Position numbers and translations under genes: made by a program. A DNA stretch of 64,000 bases from CBDAPI01 sp965248635 (GTDB lineage Bacteria; Acidobacteriota; UBA6911; RPQK01; CBDAPI01): NCBI GenBank assembly GCA_965248635.1, contig OZ252114.1:806001-870000 (forward strand). Direction: 5' to 3'. Of the stretch, positions 37,046-46,158 are shown piece after piece. How positions within the stretch are numbered: the stretch's first letter is position 1; each line of letters begins with the position of its first letter. The notes below the pieces were generated by a model. The model made no database searches and was not told the origin of the DNA. It was given only the letters and a program-made list of their open reading frames with translations.

Positions 37046-37834
37046 ATGAATCTGAGTAAGACGAACGTCAGAGCTGTTCTGGTGCTGTGCACGGTACTTG
37101 CTGTCACCGCCATCCCGGCTGGGGCACAGATCGTTTGCGATCCAGTAATCGTCGGGAACTGCGACCAGGATGGTGACTGCTTCATCAAGAACAACCGCGG
37201 TTGCAAGAAGAAGAATGAATTCGCAGGGACCGATTGCGACGACACCGACAACATGCTCACCGCTGACTGCGGCGACGGCGGCGACCTTCAAGATACGTTT
37301 ACTGCAGCGTTCACAGGGGGAATCTTCCAGTTTGCAGCTGGATCTGTGGACTTCATCGTAAACACGGACGATGCCAGAGAGGCCAGAAGCGTTACTCAAG
37401 TGACTCTGGAGCCAAATCCGGGTGACTGCCAGGGCCCTGATGATGAAGTAGTAGCGTGTATCGATCTGTGGGACGAGGTGTTCGAGGTTTGTTCGCTCTT
37501 GCTGCCGTTGGATTCGATTGTGGTCCCAGCCGGCAGGGTGGATATGCAAAAGGCGGCAGGCGTCATCCAAATGAGTTTTTCCAGGATCGAAGCGGAGGCA
37601 CTCGGTGACACGGTCGTGGAGCTTCAGGTTACCCTGCAAGGCATGCGCGATAGAGACTTTGCCCTCGGATCCCGCGGTCGTCCTTACGTGTTCAATACGT
37701 TCTCGGTGTTCACAGGACGCTTGAAGGGAAGCTCAGGCGGAGGGAAGAAGACTTGCCTGCAGTCGGGCAATGAGCTGGTCCCCCTCAGCATTGTAGAAGT
37801 ATCGGCCACGACGGTGGAGAACCCGGAGCCGTGA
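37046..37834 (+). CDS. Secreted Cys-rich protein with Asp-rich motif
   Basis: 262 aa with GGAGG before the ATG and a signal peptide ending AGAQ (about 28). Residues 29-75 are rich in Cys and Asp (CDQDGDCFIKNNRGC, GTDCDDTDN), recalling the DxDC metal-binding motifs of MopE-like surface proteins. The rest is a beta-rich domain (FQFAAGSVDFIV, VVELQVTLQGM) without recognised family. Together with the gene at 38503 it may represent a lineage-specific secreted family. Confidence 0.7.
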   Translation: MNLSKTNVRAVLVLCTVLAVTAIPAGAQIVCDPVIVGNCDQDGDCFIKNNRGCKKKNEFAGTDCDDTDNMLTADCGDGGDLQDTFTAAFTGGIFQFAAGSVDFIVNTDDAREARSVTQVTLEPNPGDCQGPDDEVVACIDLWDEVFEVCSLLLPLDSIVVPAGRVDMQKAAGVIQMSFSRIEAEALGDTVVELQVTLQGMRDRDFALGSRGRPYVFNTFSVFTGRLKGSSGGGKKTCLQSGNELVPLSIVEVSATTVENPEP

Positions 37835-37862
37835 AGCGTCAAGGCCCTGTGGCTTATCCGGA

Positions 37863-38468
37863 CTAGAATGCTTTGTAACGGTAGCCGGTGCGGTAATGTG
37901 TCTTGATGTAAGAGAGAAAATCCACGCCCAAGGGGGTGATCGTTGCACGCTGGTCCGTTCCGTCAGCAACGTATTCCATAAAGTTCATGTCCCGGAGAAA
38001 TCCCAGGTAATCTGCCATCTGAGTCGAGTGCAGTCCCGACCGCTTCAGAAACTCATTGTAGTAGGGAAGCAAATTGACATACTTCTCACCTTTGTTCCCA
38101 CGGGTGGAGAGGAAATCTAGGATTTGTAACTGGGTACCATAGATGAGGTTGTAGGCACGCTCAAAAAGGAACCCATTGTACAGCCGAAAGTACTCTCGGA
38201 CCACGTCCGCCGGATTCTCTTTGATGTACCTTTCCAAACCGTCTTCCGTCTGCTGCTTGATTGTCGTCTCCTTAACTCCTTTGCGCTGCTGCGACGGATT
38301 CGCTGCCTCAAATCGGACACCGTAGCCCTCACCTCGCACCATTCGTCGCAGAAAATCTGACATCGGTTCACGGAATAGCGCGAGTGCTACGAGGCCAAGA
38401 ATCAAACAAACGACCGGCCACGAAAGTAGGGTCTGAATGTATCGGAGTACCAGTTCAGCGGTTTCCAT
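37863..38468 (-). CDS. Membrane-anchored protein of unknown function
   Basis: 201 aa from ATG 38468, which places the single helix (WPVVCLILGLVALALF) at about 16-31 just inside the N-terminus. A basic linker and a cytoplasmic helical domain follow (ENPADVVREYFRLYNGFLFE, MADYLGFLRDMNFMEYV), ending like a winged helix (ATITPLGVDFLSYIKTHY). I do not recognise the family. It sits in opposite orientation between two secreted-protein genes. Confidence 0.6.
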   Translation of the reverse strand: METAELVLRYIQTLLSWPVVCLILGLVALALFREPMSDFLRRMVRGEGYGVRFEAANPSQQRKGVKETTIKQQTEDGLERYIKENPADVVREYFRLYNGFLFERAYNLIYGTQLQILDFLSTRGNKGEKYVNLLPYYNEFLKRSGLHSTQMADYLGFLRDMNFMEYVADGTDQRATITPLGVDFLSYIKTHYRTGYRYKAF

Positions 38469-38502
38469 GGCTTGACACCAACTCAGATTCGACGTTAGCA
38501 CT

Positions 38503-39348
38503 TTGCTAGTCTTGGGGACCTTTACCCCCGTCATGGCGAAGAAGCCATTCTGCGAGAACGTGAACAGCTGCCCCGCGGACTGTAGTGAGGACGGCGGAAG
38601 CGGTGGCACCGGGGGTGACCAGGACCTCCCTCTCGTCATTACAATCGACGACGGGCCGTGGGATAAATTTGTAAGTGACGGCGGAGGAGACTACATTCAT
38701 GGAGAGGGGCATGTCAGGGCATTTGCCAGCGATCGGATCAAATTGTTTTTTCCGGGTGGGGGGAAGAAGCGGCGGAAGGTGACTGTAACAGTCACGTGCG
38801 AGGCAATACCTGCTTCTGCTGAGTTCGGAGCGGCTGGTATCGATAACTGTGGCGTCCTTGAAGACAACTTCGGAATCCCTTTCACATTCACAGTCGGTTA
38901 TATTTCCAGTGTCGTTCCCTATATGGTTAACTGCCCCACGCAGATTGAAGGAGAATGCCCGGACGTTTTCACGATGGGCCAGAGCACTCAACTGATGAGT
39001 TTTTGGCTTCTGTCCGGCATAGCACCGACCATCGAGGCTGCCTCCGAGATTGGCGGTCCCGGGGCGTGTCTGTCTCTTCTTACGACCGCCCAGCGCAACG
39101 CCTTTATCGCGAACAATTGTCACGACGACCTGGATGACCCGGCTAATTGCAACGTGACCATAACGGCGCTCCACAGCGGCCCAGACGGAGAGAATGATGT
39201 CTGGAGGATCGACACCAATTTGGACGAATACGGGAACCCCATTGGGATCAAGGCCCTGATCTGCTCATCTGGTAACCAAAGTCTTGAAGCTGGAGTGATA
39301 GGGCAGACAACCTTGACGTTCGGGTTTGACGCGGAGGTAAAGCAATAG
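38503..39348 (+). CDS. Secreted protein of unknown function, 5' end uncertain
   Basis: 281 aa if started at TTG 38503. The hydrophobic start (LLVLGTFTPVMA) is a short signal peptide without a ribosome site, and a stop lies in frame at 38473, so the true N-terminus may be lost. After a Gly/Asp linker (CSEDGGSGGTGGDQDLP) the domain is beta-rich with several Cys (RKVTVTVTCEAIPASAEFG, TFTVGYISSVVPYMVNC). No family is recognised. Only 34 bp separate it from the divergent gene at 37863. Confidence 0.55.
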   Translation: MLVLGTFTPVMAKKPFCENVNSCPADCSEDGGSGGTGGDQDLPLVITIDDGPWDKFVSDGGGDYIHGEGHVRAFASDRIKLFFPGGGKKRRKVTVTVTCEAIPASAEFGAAGIDNCGVLEDNFGIPFTFTVGYISSVVPYMVNCPTQIEGECPDVFTMGQSTQLMSFWLLSGIAPTIEAASEIGGPGACLSLLTTAQRNAFIANNCHDDLDDPANCNVTITALHSGPDGENDVWRIDTNLDEYGNPIGIKALICSSGNQSLEAGVIGQTTLTFGFDAEVKQ

Positions 39349-39458
39349 GCTGTCAGAGCGAGGTGGTGATCCGAAATGATTCGATCGAGGTGAGTTTCGT
39401 AGTTCCAGACCTGGATTGACGTTGTAAGGACCACCAACCAGGAAGGGACTCTGATCTC

Positions 39459-40277
39459 TCAGTCTAGCTTTACCGCCACCTGTCGGTACACCTCATTGCG
39501 GCTCTTTCCCAGGTCACGCGCGGCCTGCCGGATGGCTTCCTTGCGGCTCAATCCATGCAATTGCTGCAGCCCCTGCACGTAGGCCTCGAGATCCAGGTTC
39601 AGCTCGATTGGGTTCCCCTCTGCCCCCCCCACGACCAGTGTGTACTCTCCCTTCGGCGTCTCCTCCTGGTCCTGGATAATCTCGCCCAGGGAGCCCCACC
39701 AGTGACGCTCGTGGATCTTGCTGATCTCCTTGGCCAGGAAGGCCTGCCGATTGCCCAGGATCTTTTGCAAGTCGGCCAACTGATTGGTGAGAGCGTGAGG
39801 GGGAATGAAAAGGATCAGGGATGAGGCAATCCCCTCCAGTTTTTCGAGTTCCCGCAGCCGCCGAGGGCGCGTCCTGGGCAGGAAACCCACGAACAGGAAT
39901 CGATGCGGAGGCAGACCGGAGACGGAAAGAACCGCTGTTACCGCGGAGGGGCCCGGGACCGGCAGGACAGGCAATCCCTGTTTCCGGCACTGCCGGACCA
40001 GCCGAAACCCGGGATCGGAGATGAGCGGGGTCCCGGCGTCGCTGACCAGGGCCAGGTCTCGGCCCTCCTGTAGATGTCGGATCAGCTCCGGACAGCGCTC
40101 TTGCTCATTGTGCTCGTGGTAGCTGAGGGCAGGCGTGCCGACGTCGAAGTGATTCAGCAGTTTTCGGGTGTGCCGAGTGTCTTCACAGGCGATGATCTCG
40201 ACGGCGCCGAGGACCCGGATCGCCCGGGCCGACAGGTCGTCCAGGGGAGTGGCCACGACGAAAAGAGTGCCTTGCAT
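39459..40277 (-). CDS. rsmI: 16S rRNA C1402 2'-O-ribose methyltransferase
   Basis: 272 aa, a tetrapyrrole-methylase-fold enzyme. Conserved parts are VVATPLDDLSARAIRVL, ACEDTRHTRKLLNHF, LVSDAGTPLISDPGF and PGPSAVTAVLSVSGLP, with a C-terminal helix-turn-helix (LSRKEAIRQAARDLGKS). It methylates the ribosomal decoding centre using SAM. Last gene of the gltX-GT2-pdxJ-rsmI run, 15 bp after pdxJ. Confidence 0.96.
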   Translation of the reverse strand: MQGTLFVVATPLDDLSARAIRVLGAVEIIACEDTRHTRKLLNHFDVGTPALSYHEHNEQERCPELIRHLQEGRDLALVSDAGTPLISDPGFRLVRQCRKQGLPVLPVPGPSAVTAVLSVSGLPPHRFLFVGFLPRTRPRRLRELEKLEGIASSLILFIPPHALTNQLADLQKILGNRQAFLAKEISKIHERHWWGSLGEIIQDQEETPKGEYTLVVGGAEGNPIELNLDLEAYVQGLQQLHGLSRKEAIRQAARDLGKSRNEVYRQVAVKLD

Positions 40278-40292
40278 TGCCTGCCCCCGGTG

Positions 40293-41036
40293 CTAGTCGG
40301 CCTGGCCGCTCATCGCCTCCAGCATCTCGCGCACGGCCCGCTCCATTCCCACCAAAACCGCCCGGGACACAATGTTGTGTCCGATATTCAGTTCTTCGAT
40401 TTCAGGAATGTCGGATACCGGGCGCACGTTCCGATAGGTCAGCCCGTGACCGGCCAGGACCCGCAACTGGAGACCGGCGGCCTGCCTGGAACTTTTGATC
40501 AGGCTGTGGAGCTGAGCCTGGAATTCATCCTTCCATTCCGCCACGCCCAGGGGAACGGCCTCCGCATAAGCGGCCGTGTTCAACTCGATGGCCTCCGCTT
40601 CCAGCTGACCGGCCGCTTCAATCTGGTGACTGTCCGGGTCGATGAAGAGGGAAACCTCGATTCCGTCTGCCTTGAGCCTCTCCATGGCCCGACCCACCAC
40701 ATCCACCTGATCGACCAGGTTGAGTCCACCCTCCGTGGTGACTTCCTCCGGGCGCTCCGGTACCAGGGTCACCACATCGGGGTCAATCCGCCGGGCGATA
40801 TCGACCATCTCCTGTGTGGCCGCAATCTCGATGTTGAGGCGGGTCTTGATGGTGGCGCGCAGAAGCGCCAGGTCCCGGTCTTGAATGTGGCGGCGGTCCC
40901 CCCGAATGTGAACCGTGATTCCGTGGGCGCCGGCCAGTTCTGCGAGAAGGGCCGCAGCGACCGGATCGGGTTCAACCGCCCCGCGAGCTTGCCGCACCGT
41001 CGCAACATGGTCGATGTTGACGCCGAGTCTGGTCAT
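40293..41036 (-). CDS. pdxJ: Pyridoxine 5'-phosphate synthase
   Basis: 247 aa from ATG 41036; the frame is open far upstream but that part overlaps the glycosyltransferase. TIM-barrel signatures are LGVNIDHVATVRQARG, GITVHIRGDRRHIQDRDL, VTLVPERPEEVTTEGGL and AGHGLTYRNV. Condenses 3-amino-2-oxopropyl phosphate with DXP to pyridoxine 5'-phosphate. 11 bp after the upstream gene, 15 bp before rsmI. Confidence 0.97.
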   Translation of the reverse strand: MTRLGVNIDHVATVRQARGAVEPDPVAAALLAELAGAHGITVHIRGDRRHIQDRDLALLRATIKTRLNIEIAATQEMVDIARRIDPDVVTLVPERPEEVTTEGGLNLVDQVDVVGRAMERLKADGIEVSLFIDPDSHQIEAAGQLEAEAIELNTAAYAEAVPLGVAEWKDEFQAQLHSLIKSSRQAAGLQLRVLAGHGLTYRNVRPVSDIPEIEELNIGHNIVSRAVLVGMERAVREMLEAMSGQAD

Positions 41037-41047
41037 GGCGATTCCTT

Positions 41048-41794
41048 CTAGGTCGAATATTTTCCCAAGAGAGCATTCCAGCGGATTTTCAGCAGGTCCA
41101 GGAGCATCTTGGGACCATCCCGGAAGAAATTCAAGGTGCTTCCCTCGGCGTGACGCCAGATCACGGGAACTTCTTCGGTCTTCAGACCCAGTTGGTGCCC
41201 GATGAGCAGGATTTCCACATCGAAGGCAAACCTTTCCAGTCGCTGCAGCTCGAAAATCCTGCGGCATTGCTGCATGGAGAAGAGTTTGAAACCACACTGG
41301 GTGTCCTGAAACCGGAGGGGAAAGAAGAGACGCACGAACAGGTTGAACAAGCGGCCCGAGTTTTCCCGCACTCCGGACTGATGCACCTCCACGCGAGAAC
41401 CTTCCATGTCCCTCGAGCCAATGCCGATCTGAAAGCTTCCGGTAATCACGGAGGATTCGAGTTTCGAGAATTCTTCTATGGGTGTGCTCAGGTCGGCATC
41501 CGTCATGAGAGCAAAGAGCCCCCGGCACTCCAACATGCCTCGCCGGACGCTGAATCCCTTGCCACGATTGACTTCGTTCTTGAGCACCCGGATCTCAACC
41601 AGGGAGGGATCAGGGGGCACGGTGCTGGCAGCTACTTCGGCCGTCCGGTCGGTTGAACCGTCGTCCACCAGCACGATTTCAGTGGCAAGGCCTCGGGCCG
41701 CAAAATAACTGCAAACCGACTCCAGGGAACCGCGCAGGCGGTTCTCCTCGTTGAGAGCCGGGATGATGACGGAAAGAGTTGGTGGTCGGGTCAT
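41048..41794 (-). CDS. Family 2 glycosyltransferase (dolichyl-phosphate glucosyltransferase-like)
   Basis: 248 aa. GT-A fold: LSVIIPALNEENRLRGSL, EIVLVDDGSTDRTAEV, KGFSVRRGML and the metal-binding TDADLSTPI. The middle DTQCGFKLFS and later FAFDVEILLIGHQLG match the ALG5/DPM-like subgroup, which loads a sugar on polyprenyl phosphate. No membrane helix is evident, so it is likely a peripheral inner-membrane enzyme. Overlaps gltX by 4 bp. The GT-C enzyme upstream of gltX could use its product (inference). Confidence 0.9.
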   Translation of the reverse strand: MTRPPTLSVIIPALNEENRLRGSLESVCSYFAARGLATEIVLVDDGSTDRTAEVAASTVPPDPSLVEIRVLKNEVNRGKGFSVRRGMLECRGLFALMTDADLSTPIEEFSKLESSVITGSFQIGIGSRDMEGSRVEVHQSGVRENSGRLFNLFVRLFFPLRFQDTQCGFKLFSMQQCRRIFELQRLERFAFDVEILLIGHQLGLKTEEVPVIWRHAEGSTLNFFRDGPKMLLDLLKIRWNALLGKYST

Positions 41795-43209
41795 GCAAAG
41801 ATGGCCAGCAGGCGGTTGATTCTGGTTAACACAGTTTCTCTCCCCAAGGTGACAATGACCTCGAAAATCCCAGGGCCAACGCCCTCTCCTGTCAAAGCGA
41901 CTCTGACTGTCCCAATCAGCCGCCCGGGTTTCAAATCGTGTTCCTCGGCGATCGTGCGCAGAATTGACTCTGTATTCTCCAAATCGAAGGGCTGCGCTGC
42001 CTGGTAACCAGCCCCCAGTTCCTGCAGGGCCGCTCGCAGGGTGCTCCAGTCCGGATCGGAGGGATTTACGTGCTTCTGAGAGGCGAGAGGATCGTATTCG
42101 AACCGATCGGAAAAAAATGCTCGTCCCCGGGTCCCGAAGTCGGCGAGTCTCCTAGCGCGGCCCTGCAGCAACTCCACTCGCCGACGAAACTCCGCCGTTG
42201 AAAGGGCGGGGTCTCCACCCTCCAGCAGTCCCTGCTCAGTTAACGTCTCGCGCACCAGGGGTTCCAGGTCGGCAAGGGGGGTCGAGCCCAGGATCTTGCC
42301 GTTGATCCACTCCAGTTTCTGCAGGTCAAAGACCGCGTTGGCCTTGTTCACACGGTCCAGGCTGAAGGATTGGGCCAATTCCTGGTCGCTGAAGAACTCT
42401 TGATCGGTCTTCGGAGACCACCCCAGGCGAGCCAGGTAGTTGCGAATGGCCAGAGGCAAAAATCCTTGCCTTCGAAACTCGAGGACCGAGGTGGCCCCGT
42501 GGCGCTTGCTCAGGCGGGTCTTGTCAGGTCCGAGAATCAGGGGGAGGTGGGCAAAGCGAGGAAGAGGCTTGCCGAGTGCTTCATAGAGGAGTACCTGCTT
42601 GGGAGTATTGGACAGATGATCGGCTCCCCGGATCACGTGCGTGATGCTCATGTCGAGGTCGTCCACGACCACCGACAGGTGATAGGTTGGACTTCCATCC
42701 GGGCGCATCAGGGCAAAGTCTTCGATATGGTCGGATTCGACAGAGACTGTCCCATACACGATGTCCCGAAAGGACAGGGTCAGTTCTGGAGCGACTCGAA
42801 AGCGAATGACCGCGGGCTCATGGGAAGCTCGGGCCGCCGACTCCCCAGGGGAGAGCCGGGGGCAGTCGTGGCGCTGCCTTTGGGTCGGTTCTTGGTCCCC
42901 TGTGCTCTCACAGAAGCAGCGGTAGGCAGCTCCGCCGTGGAGGAGACTCTCAGCTACTTCACGGTAGAGAGCCGTTCGGCGGCTTTGAAAGTGGGGGCCC
43001 TCATCCCACTCGATGCCCAGCCATCTGAGTCCCTCCAGGATCCCCGCGGTGAGGTCTTCCTCAGAGCGCCTCGCGTCCGTATCTTCAATTCGAAGAACCA
43101 GAGTACCCTTCTCTCCCCGGGCAAACAGCCAGTTGAAGAGAGCGGTTCGGGCCCCTCCGATGTGGAGGAAACCGGTCGGGCTGGGAGCGAAGCGAACACG
43201 GGTCGTCAT
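41791..43209 (-). CDS. gltX: Glutamyl-tRNA synthetase
   Basis: 472 aa, normal length for the class I enzyme. HIGH motif in PTGFLHIGGARTALFNWLF and KMSKS in KTRLSKRHGATSV. The Rossmann domain (ALMRPDGSPTYHLSVVVDD, HVIRGADHLSNTPKQ) and an anticodon-binding helical domain follow. With gatCA in the window it may charge tRNA-Gln indirectly, but the discriminating status cannot be read by eye. First gene of its operon; a heptamer repeat lies upstream. Confidence 0.96.
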   Translation of the reverse strand: MTTRVRFAPSPTGFLHIGGARTALFNWLFARGEKGTLVLRIEDTDARRSEEDLTAGILEGLRWLGIEWDEGPHFQSRRTALYREVAESLLHGGAAYRCFCESTGDQEPTQRQRHDCPRLSPGESAARASHEPAVIRFRVAPELTLSFRDIVYGTVSVESDHIEDFALMRPDGSPTYHLSVVVDDLDMSITHVIRGADHLSNTPKQVLLYEALGKPLPRFAHLPLILGPDKTRLSKRHGATSVLEFRRQGFLPLAIRNYLARLGWSPKTDQEFFSDQELAQSFSLDRVNKANAVFDLQKLEWINGKILGSTPLADLEPLVRETLTEQGLLEGGDPALSTAEFRRRVELLQGRARRLADFGTRGRAFFSDRFEYDPLASQKHVNPSDPDWSTLRAALQELGAGYQAAQPFDLENTESILRTIAEEHDLKPGRLIGTVRVALTGEGVGPGIFEVIVTLGRETVLTRINRLLAIFA

Positions 43210-43219
43210 CGGTTGTATT

Positions 43220-43325
43220 GTTCCACGTTCGAATGAACGGGTTCCAGGTTCTAGGTTTGCCGCGTGGTCCTACGGAACCTGAGCGTTAGCGAGGGCTGAG
43301 TAGTAGCCGCGGCCTCGTGGAACCT
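43220..43325. repeat. Heptamer-armed intergenic repeat element B
   Basis: GTTCCAC/GTTCCAG/GTTCTAG units at 43220-43258, an inverse GTGGAACC at the far end, and a core GAACCTGAGCGTTAGCGAGG at about 43276 that matches the core of element A near rodA. It fills the gap between gltX and the GT-C glycosyltransferase. Confidence 0.6.
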
Positions 43326-43326
43326 C

Positions 43327-44976
43327 TTACTCCACCCGGTAGACGCGCAGCGTCTCGATCGGCTCGCGGCTGAATACGAAGGGGACGGTTCGTCGGACCA
43401 CCGAATAAAAAGAGGCTTCCGGAAAACTCATAGTATGGATGGGGAAAGTGGAATGCATGTCTCGCGTCTCCAGCAATTGAAGTTTTTCGAGAAAGTCCCT
43501 GTTTTGGGCAGAAACCCGGCCCACGAACACCCGCTCTGGCCACACCAGCAGGCTCCCTGAACCCGGGACGTCCCCATATCCGTGCATCTGCCGGAAACCG
43601 GCCTGTTCGGCGTAGAAATGCCAACCCCATTGGCCCAGGAACCAGATTTCCTTCTCCGGGTGCCGACGGCCCACGTCGCGGGCAAAGTCGCGGTACACGT
43701 TTGCGTACTCCATGTCAGACCAGGCAACGGAGAGAGCCAGCAGCAGTTGCACCCCCAACAGCAGCAGCAAGCCCTTTCTGGCGGTGACTGAGATCGGATG
43801 TCGGGTGCGAAAACAGAGGAGGGCCGCCGGGACGAGTCCCCCCAACACATGTCGGACCGCCTGAAAAGGAACCAGGGAGACACTGAATAAGAAGACAACG
43901 AGCGTCCAGAAAAGGAGAAAGGCGGAGTCACGATCGGGCGGTCGCCCGCCGGGCCCGGGACCCAGGCCCACAGCCAGCAACCCGAGCAAGCTGAAGGACC
44001 CCACAACGGTCCAGACCATGTACTGAGAACTGGCTCCTCCGTCGTGATACCACCAGCCGGCCAGGGTCAGGACCAGGGTTCCGCCCAGAACCATGAACTT
44101 TGATCTTCGAGTACTCGCCTGCATTCTCCAGGCGACGAGAGGGGCCAGCAGACAGGCACTTCCCAGCGTGACCAGCAGGGAAAAGAACTTGCTGGAAGTA
44201 GAAAAAGAACCAGAGGAGTGTTTCCCGAGCAAGAGGAACCAGGGATGAGCCTCTCCGTAGACCAGCCAGGTCCACCCACACCAGATTCCGAGGGGCAGGA
44301 TCGAGGGAAGGAGTGGTAGCACTGTCAGCTTGAGCCTCGACCCGAAGGCGTAGACGAGGAGAACCACCACGGCCAGCCCGGCAGAGTACTTGGTGACTGC
44401 AGCCAGGCCGAGCCAGAGCGATCCCAGAGACAGCAGTCCTGATCGCCCTGTGTCCAGTCCCCGGATAGCGGTGGCCATCCCCACACAAATCAGAGACAGT
44501 GCGGGAATGTCCCTCATCACGTTCGATGAGACCACCACGGCGCTGCTGGTCGCGATCATCAGGGCCGGAAGCCAGTGGAGCTGTCGGCAGAATCTTCTCG
44601 ACAACATCAGGCAGCCCGCCACGATACCTGCCAGAAACGGCATCATGGCCAGGTGTAGAATAGTCTCTGATTCCCCAAAGATCGAAACAAGGGGTGCCAG
44701 ATAGTAGCTGAGGAGCGGGGGGTTGGTGGTTACCTGCCAGAAGGGCAAGACCACTCCGAACCAGTCAAATTCCCCCCCCAACGGGTCGAGCGGGTTGATC
44801 AGGATTCTCTCTACGCATTGCAGGACCACCGGATCGTCAATATGAAACGCCTTATTGAGAAACGGCAGACTCAGCAGGACGGAGACGAGAACGATCCCGG
44901 TCAGATCGAACCTGGTGAAGAGCCGTGAGTCGAACGCATCTTCAGTGCTGGGTTCATCGAGTTGATCTGTGTGCAA
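43327..44976 (-). CDS. GT-C membrane glycosyltransferase (GT39/ArnT-like)
   Basis: 549 aa with about ten to twelve membrane helices. The first periplasmic loop carries the acidic pair of GT-C enzymes (FHIDDPVVLQ) and is followed by TNPPLLSYYLAPLVSIFG, typical of the GT39/GT83 superfamily. A C-terminal soluble part (about 430-549) ends the protein. It would transfer a sugar from a polyprenyl-phosphate donor to lipid or protein on the periplasmic side; donor and acceptor are unknown. The GT2 enzyme three genes on could make the donor. Confidence 0.82.
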   Translation of the reverse strand: MHTDQLDEPSTEDAFDSRLFTRFDLTGIVLVSVLLSLPFLNKAFHIDDPVVLQCVERILINPLDPLGGEFDWFGVVLPFWQVTTNPPLLSYYLAPLVSIFGESETILHLAMMPFLAGIVAGCLMLSRRFCRQLHWLPALMIATSSAVVVSSNVMRDIPALSLICVGMATAIRGLDTGRSGLLSLGSLWLGLAAVTKYSAGLAVVVLLVYAFGSRLKLTVLPLLPSILPLGIWCGWTWLVYGEAHPWFLLLGKHSSGSFSTSSKFFSLLVTLGSACLLAPLVAWRMQASTRRSKFMVLGGTLVLTLAGWWYHDGGASSQYMVWTVVGSFSLLGLLAVGLGPGPGGRPPDRDSAFLLFWTLVVFLFSVSLVPFQAVRHVLGGLVPAALLCFRTRHPISVTARKGLLLLLGVQLLLALSVAWSDMEYANVYRDFARDVGRRHPEKEIWFLGQWGWHFYAEQAGFRQMHGYGDVPGSGSLLVWPERVFVGRVSAQNRDFLEKLQLLETRDMHSTFPIHTMSFPEASFYSVVRRTVPFVFSREPIETLRVYRVE

Positions 44977-45052
44977 ATCGGAAGAATCTTACCAGGAAAT
45001 CGACTATCATCGTATGCACGAAGGTGAGTTCCTGATCGGGAAAACCTGAGAA

Positions 45053-46132
45053 ATGCGCTTTCCTCGTTCCACCAGACCAGCCAGACATGGGCGTCGAGAG
45101 ATGCTGCGCAACCGTTGGCAGTCCTCCTCTGGGAGCCGGCTTCGAGCATTGCTCTCCGAGCATCTGGAACCCCGTCTGCTTTGCTGCCGCCGCCGGGCCA
45201 TGGCCTGTGATTTTGAGTTTCGCATTCCCGACTCTGAGCGACGGCACCTAGACGCGGTTCAGGCCACGCTTGATCTGGTTGATCGGCTGGAGGGCCAGAT
45301 GTCGGTATTTCGCGACGATAGTGAGATCAGCCGAATCAATCGCCTGGCCCATCAGGAGCCCGTCGAAATCGGACGGGGCCTATTTGACTTGCTGCAGAAG
45401 GCGGTGTCATTGAGTCGGGAAACCGGGCGGGCATTCGATCCGACCAGCGGTTCTTACAGCCGCTGCTGGGGGTTCCTGGCCAGGGATGGAAAACGTCCGA
45501 CCGATCAGGAAATTCAGGAGGTCGCCCGGTGGGTGGGCCCCGATCTGATAGATTTCGATTCCGGGAGTAAGGCGGTACGACTCAAGAGTTCTGGAGTGGA
45601 ATTGAATCTGGGGGCAATCGGTAAGGGTTACGCTCTGGATCGTGCTGCCCAGCAGGTGAGAGCGGCCGGGATCAGAAAGGCACTCTTTCACGCCGGCTTC
45701 AGCAGTGTGTACGCTGTGGGCGACTTTCCTGGAGCTTCCCGCGGCGCAGGCTGGCCAGTGGGTGTTCGGCACCCGTTGCGACCGGACAAGGACTTTGCAA
45801 TACTCCATCTAGCCGATTGTGGAATGGGAACTTCGGGGTTCAAGGAACAGGGCTATGTCATTGACGGGCAGGCTTACGGTCACATCATTGATCCCAGAAC
45901 GGGTTATCCGGCCAGGGGGAAGGTGCTGGTGTCGGCCGTTGCCCCAACAGCAGCCGAAGCCGACGCTCTCTCCACTGCCTTTTTTGTCATGGAGCTGGAA
46001 GAGATTCGATCCTTTTGTCAGGAACATGCCGAAATGGGAGCGCTTGTCCTGGATCAAACTTCCGGGCCTGCAGACTCCATCCAGATGCACCGCTTTGGTC
46101 GAGTCAGGGACTCACTCGAGGTTCTAAACTAG
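45053..46132 (+). CDS. apbE: FAD:protein FMN transferase ApbE
   Basis: 359 aa. ApbE signatures are MACDFEFRI near the start, FRDDSEISRINRLA, TGRAFDPTSGSY, GVELNLGAIGKGYALDRAA and HIIDPRTGYPARG. It attaches FMN covalently to Thr of flavoproteins outside the cytoplasm. The first 45 residues are Arg-rich with no clear signal peptide, and the true start may be internal. No Rnf/Nqr target is encoded nearby; a DoxX gene follows after 26 bp. Confidence 0.92.
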   Translation: MRFPRSTRPARHGRREMLRNRWQSSSGSRLRALLSEHLEPRLLCCRRRAMACDFEFRIPDSERRHLDAVQATLDLVDRLEGQMSVFRDDSEISRINRLAHQEPVEIGRGLFDLLQKAVSLSRETGRAFDPTSGSYSRCWGFLARDGKRPTDQEIQEVARWVGPDLIDFDSGSKAVRLKSSGVELNLGAIGKGYALDRAAQQVRAAGIRKALFHAGFSSVYAVGDFPGASRGAGWPVGVRHPLRPDKDFAILHLADCGMGTSGFKEQGYVIDGQAYGHIIDPRTGYPARGKVLVSAVAPTAAEADALSTAFFVMELEEIRSFCQEHAEMGALVLDQTSGPADSIQMHRFGRVRDSLEVLN

Positions 46133-46158
46133 TACTAGCCAAAAATACCACCAGAACA

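Noticed and set aside
40074..41051. 325-codon plus-strand frame across rsmI and pdxJ
   Set aside because: Antisense shadow; both minus-strand genes carry all family motifs.
41037..41528. N-terminal extension of the pdxJ frame
   Set aside because: It overlaps the glycosyltransferase gene; PdxJ homologues begin at the ATG at 41036.
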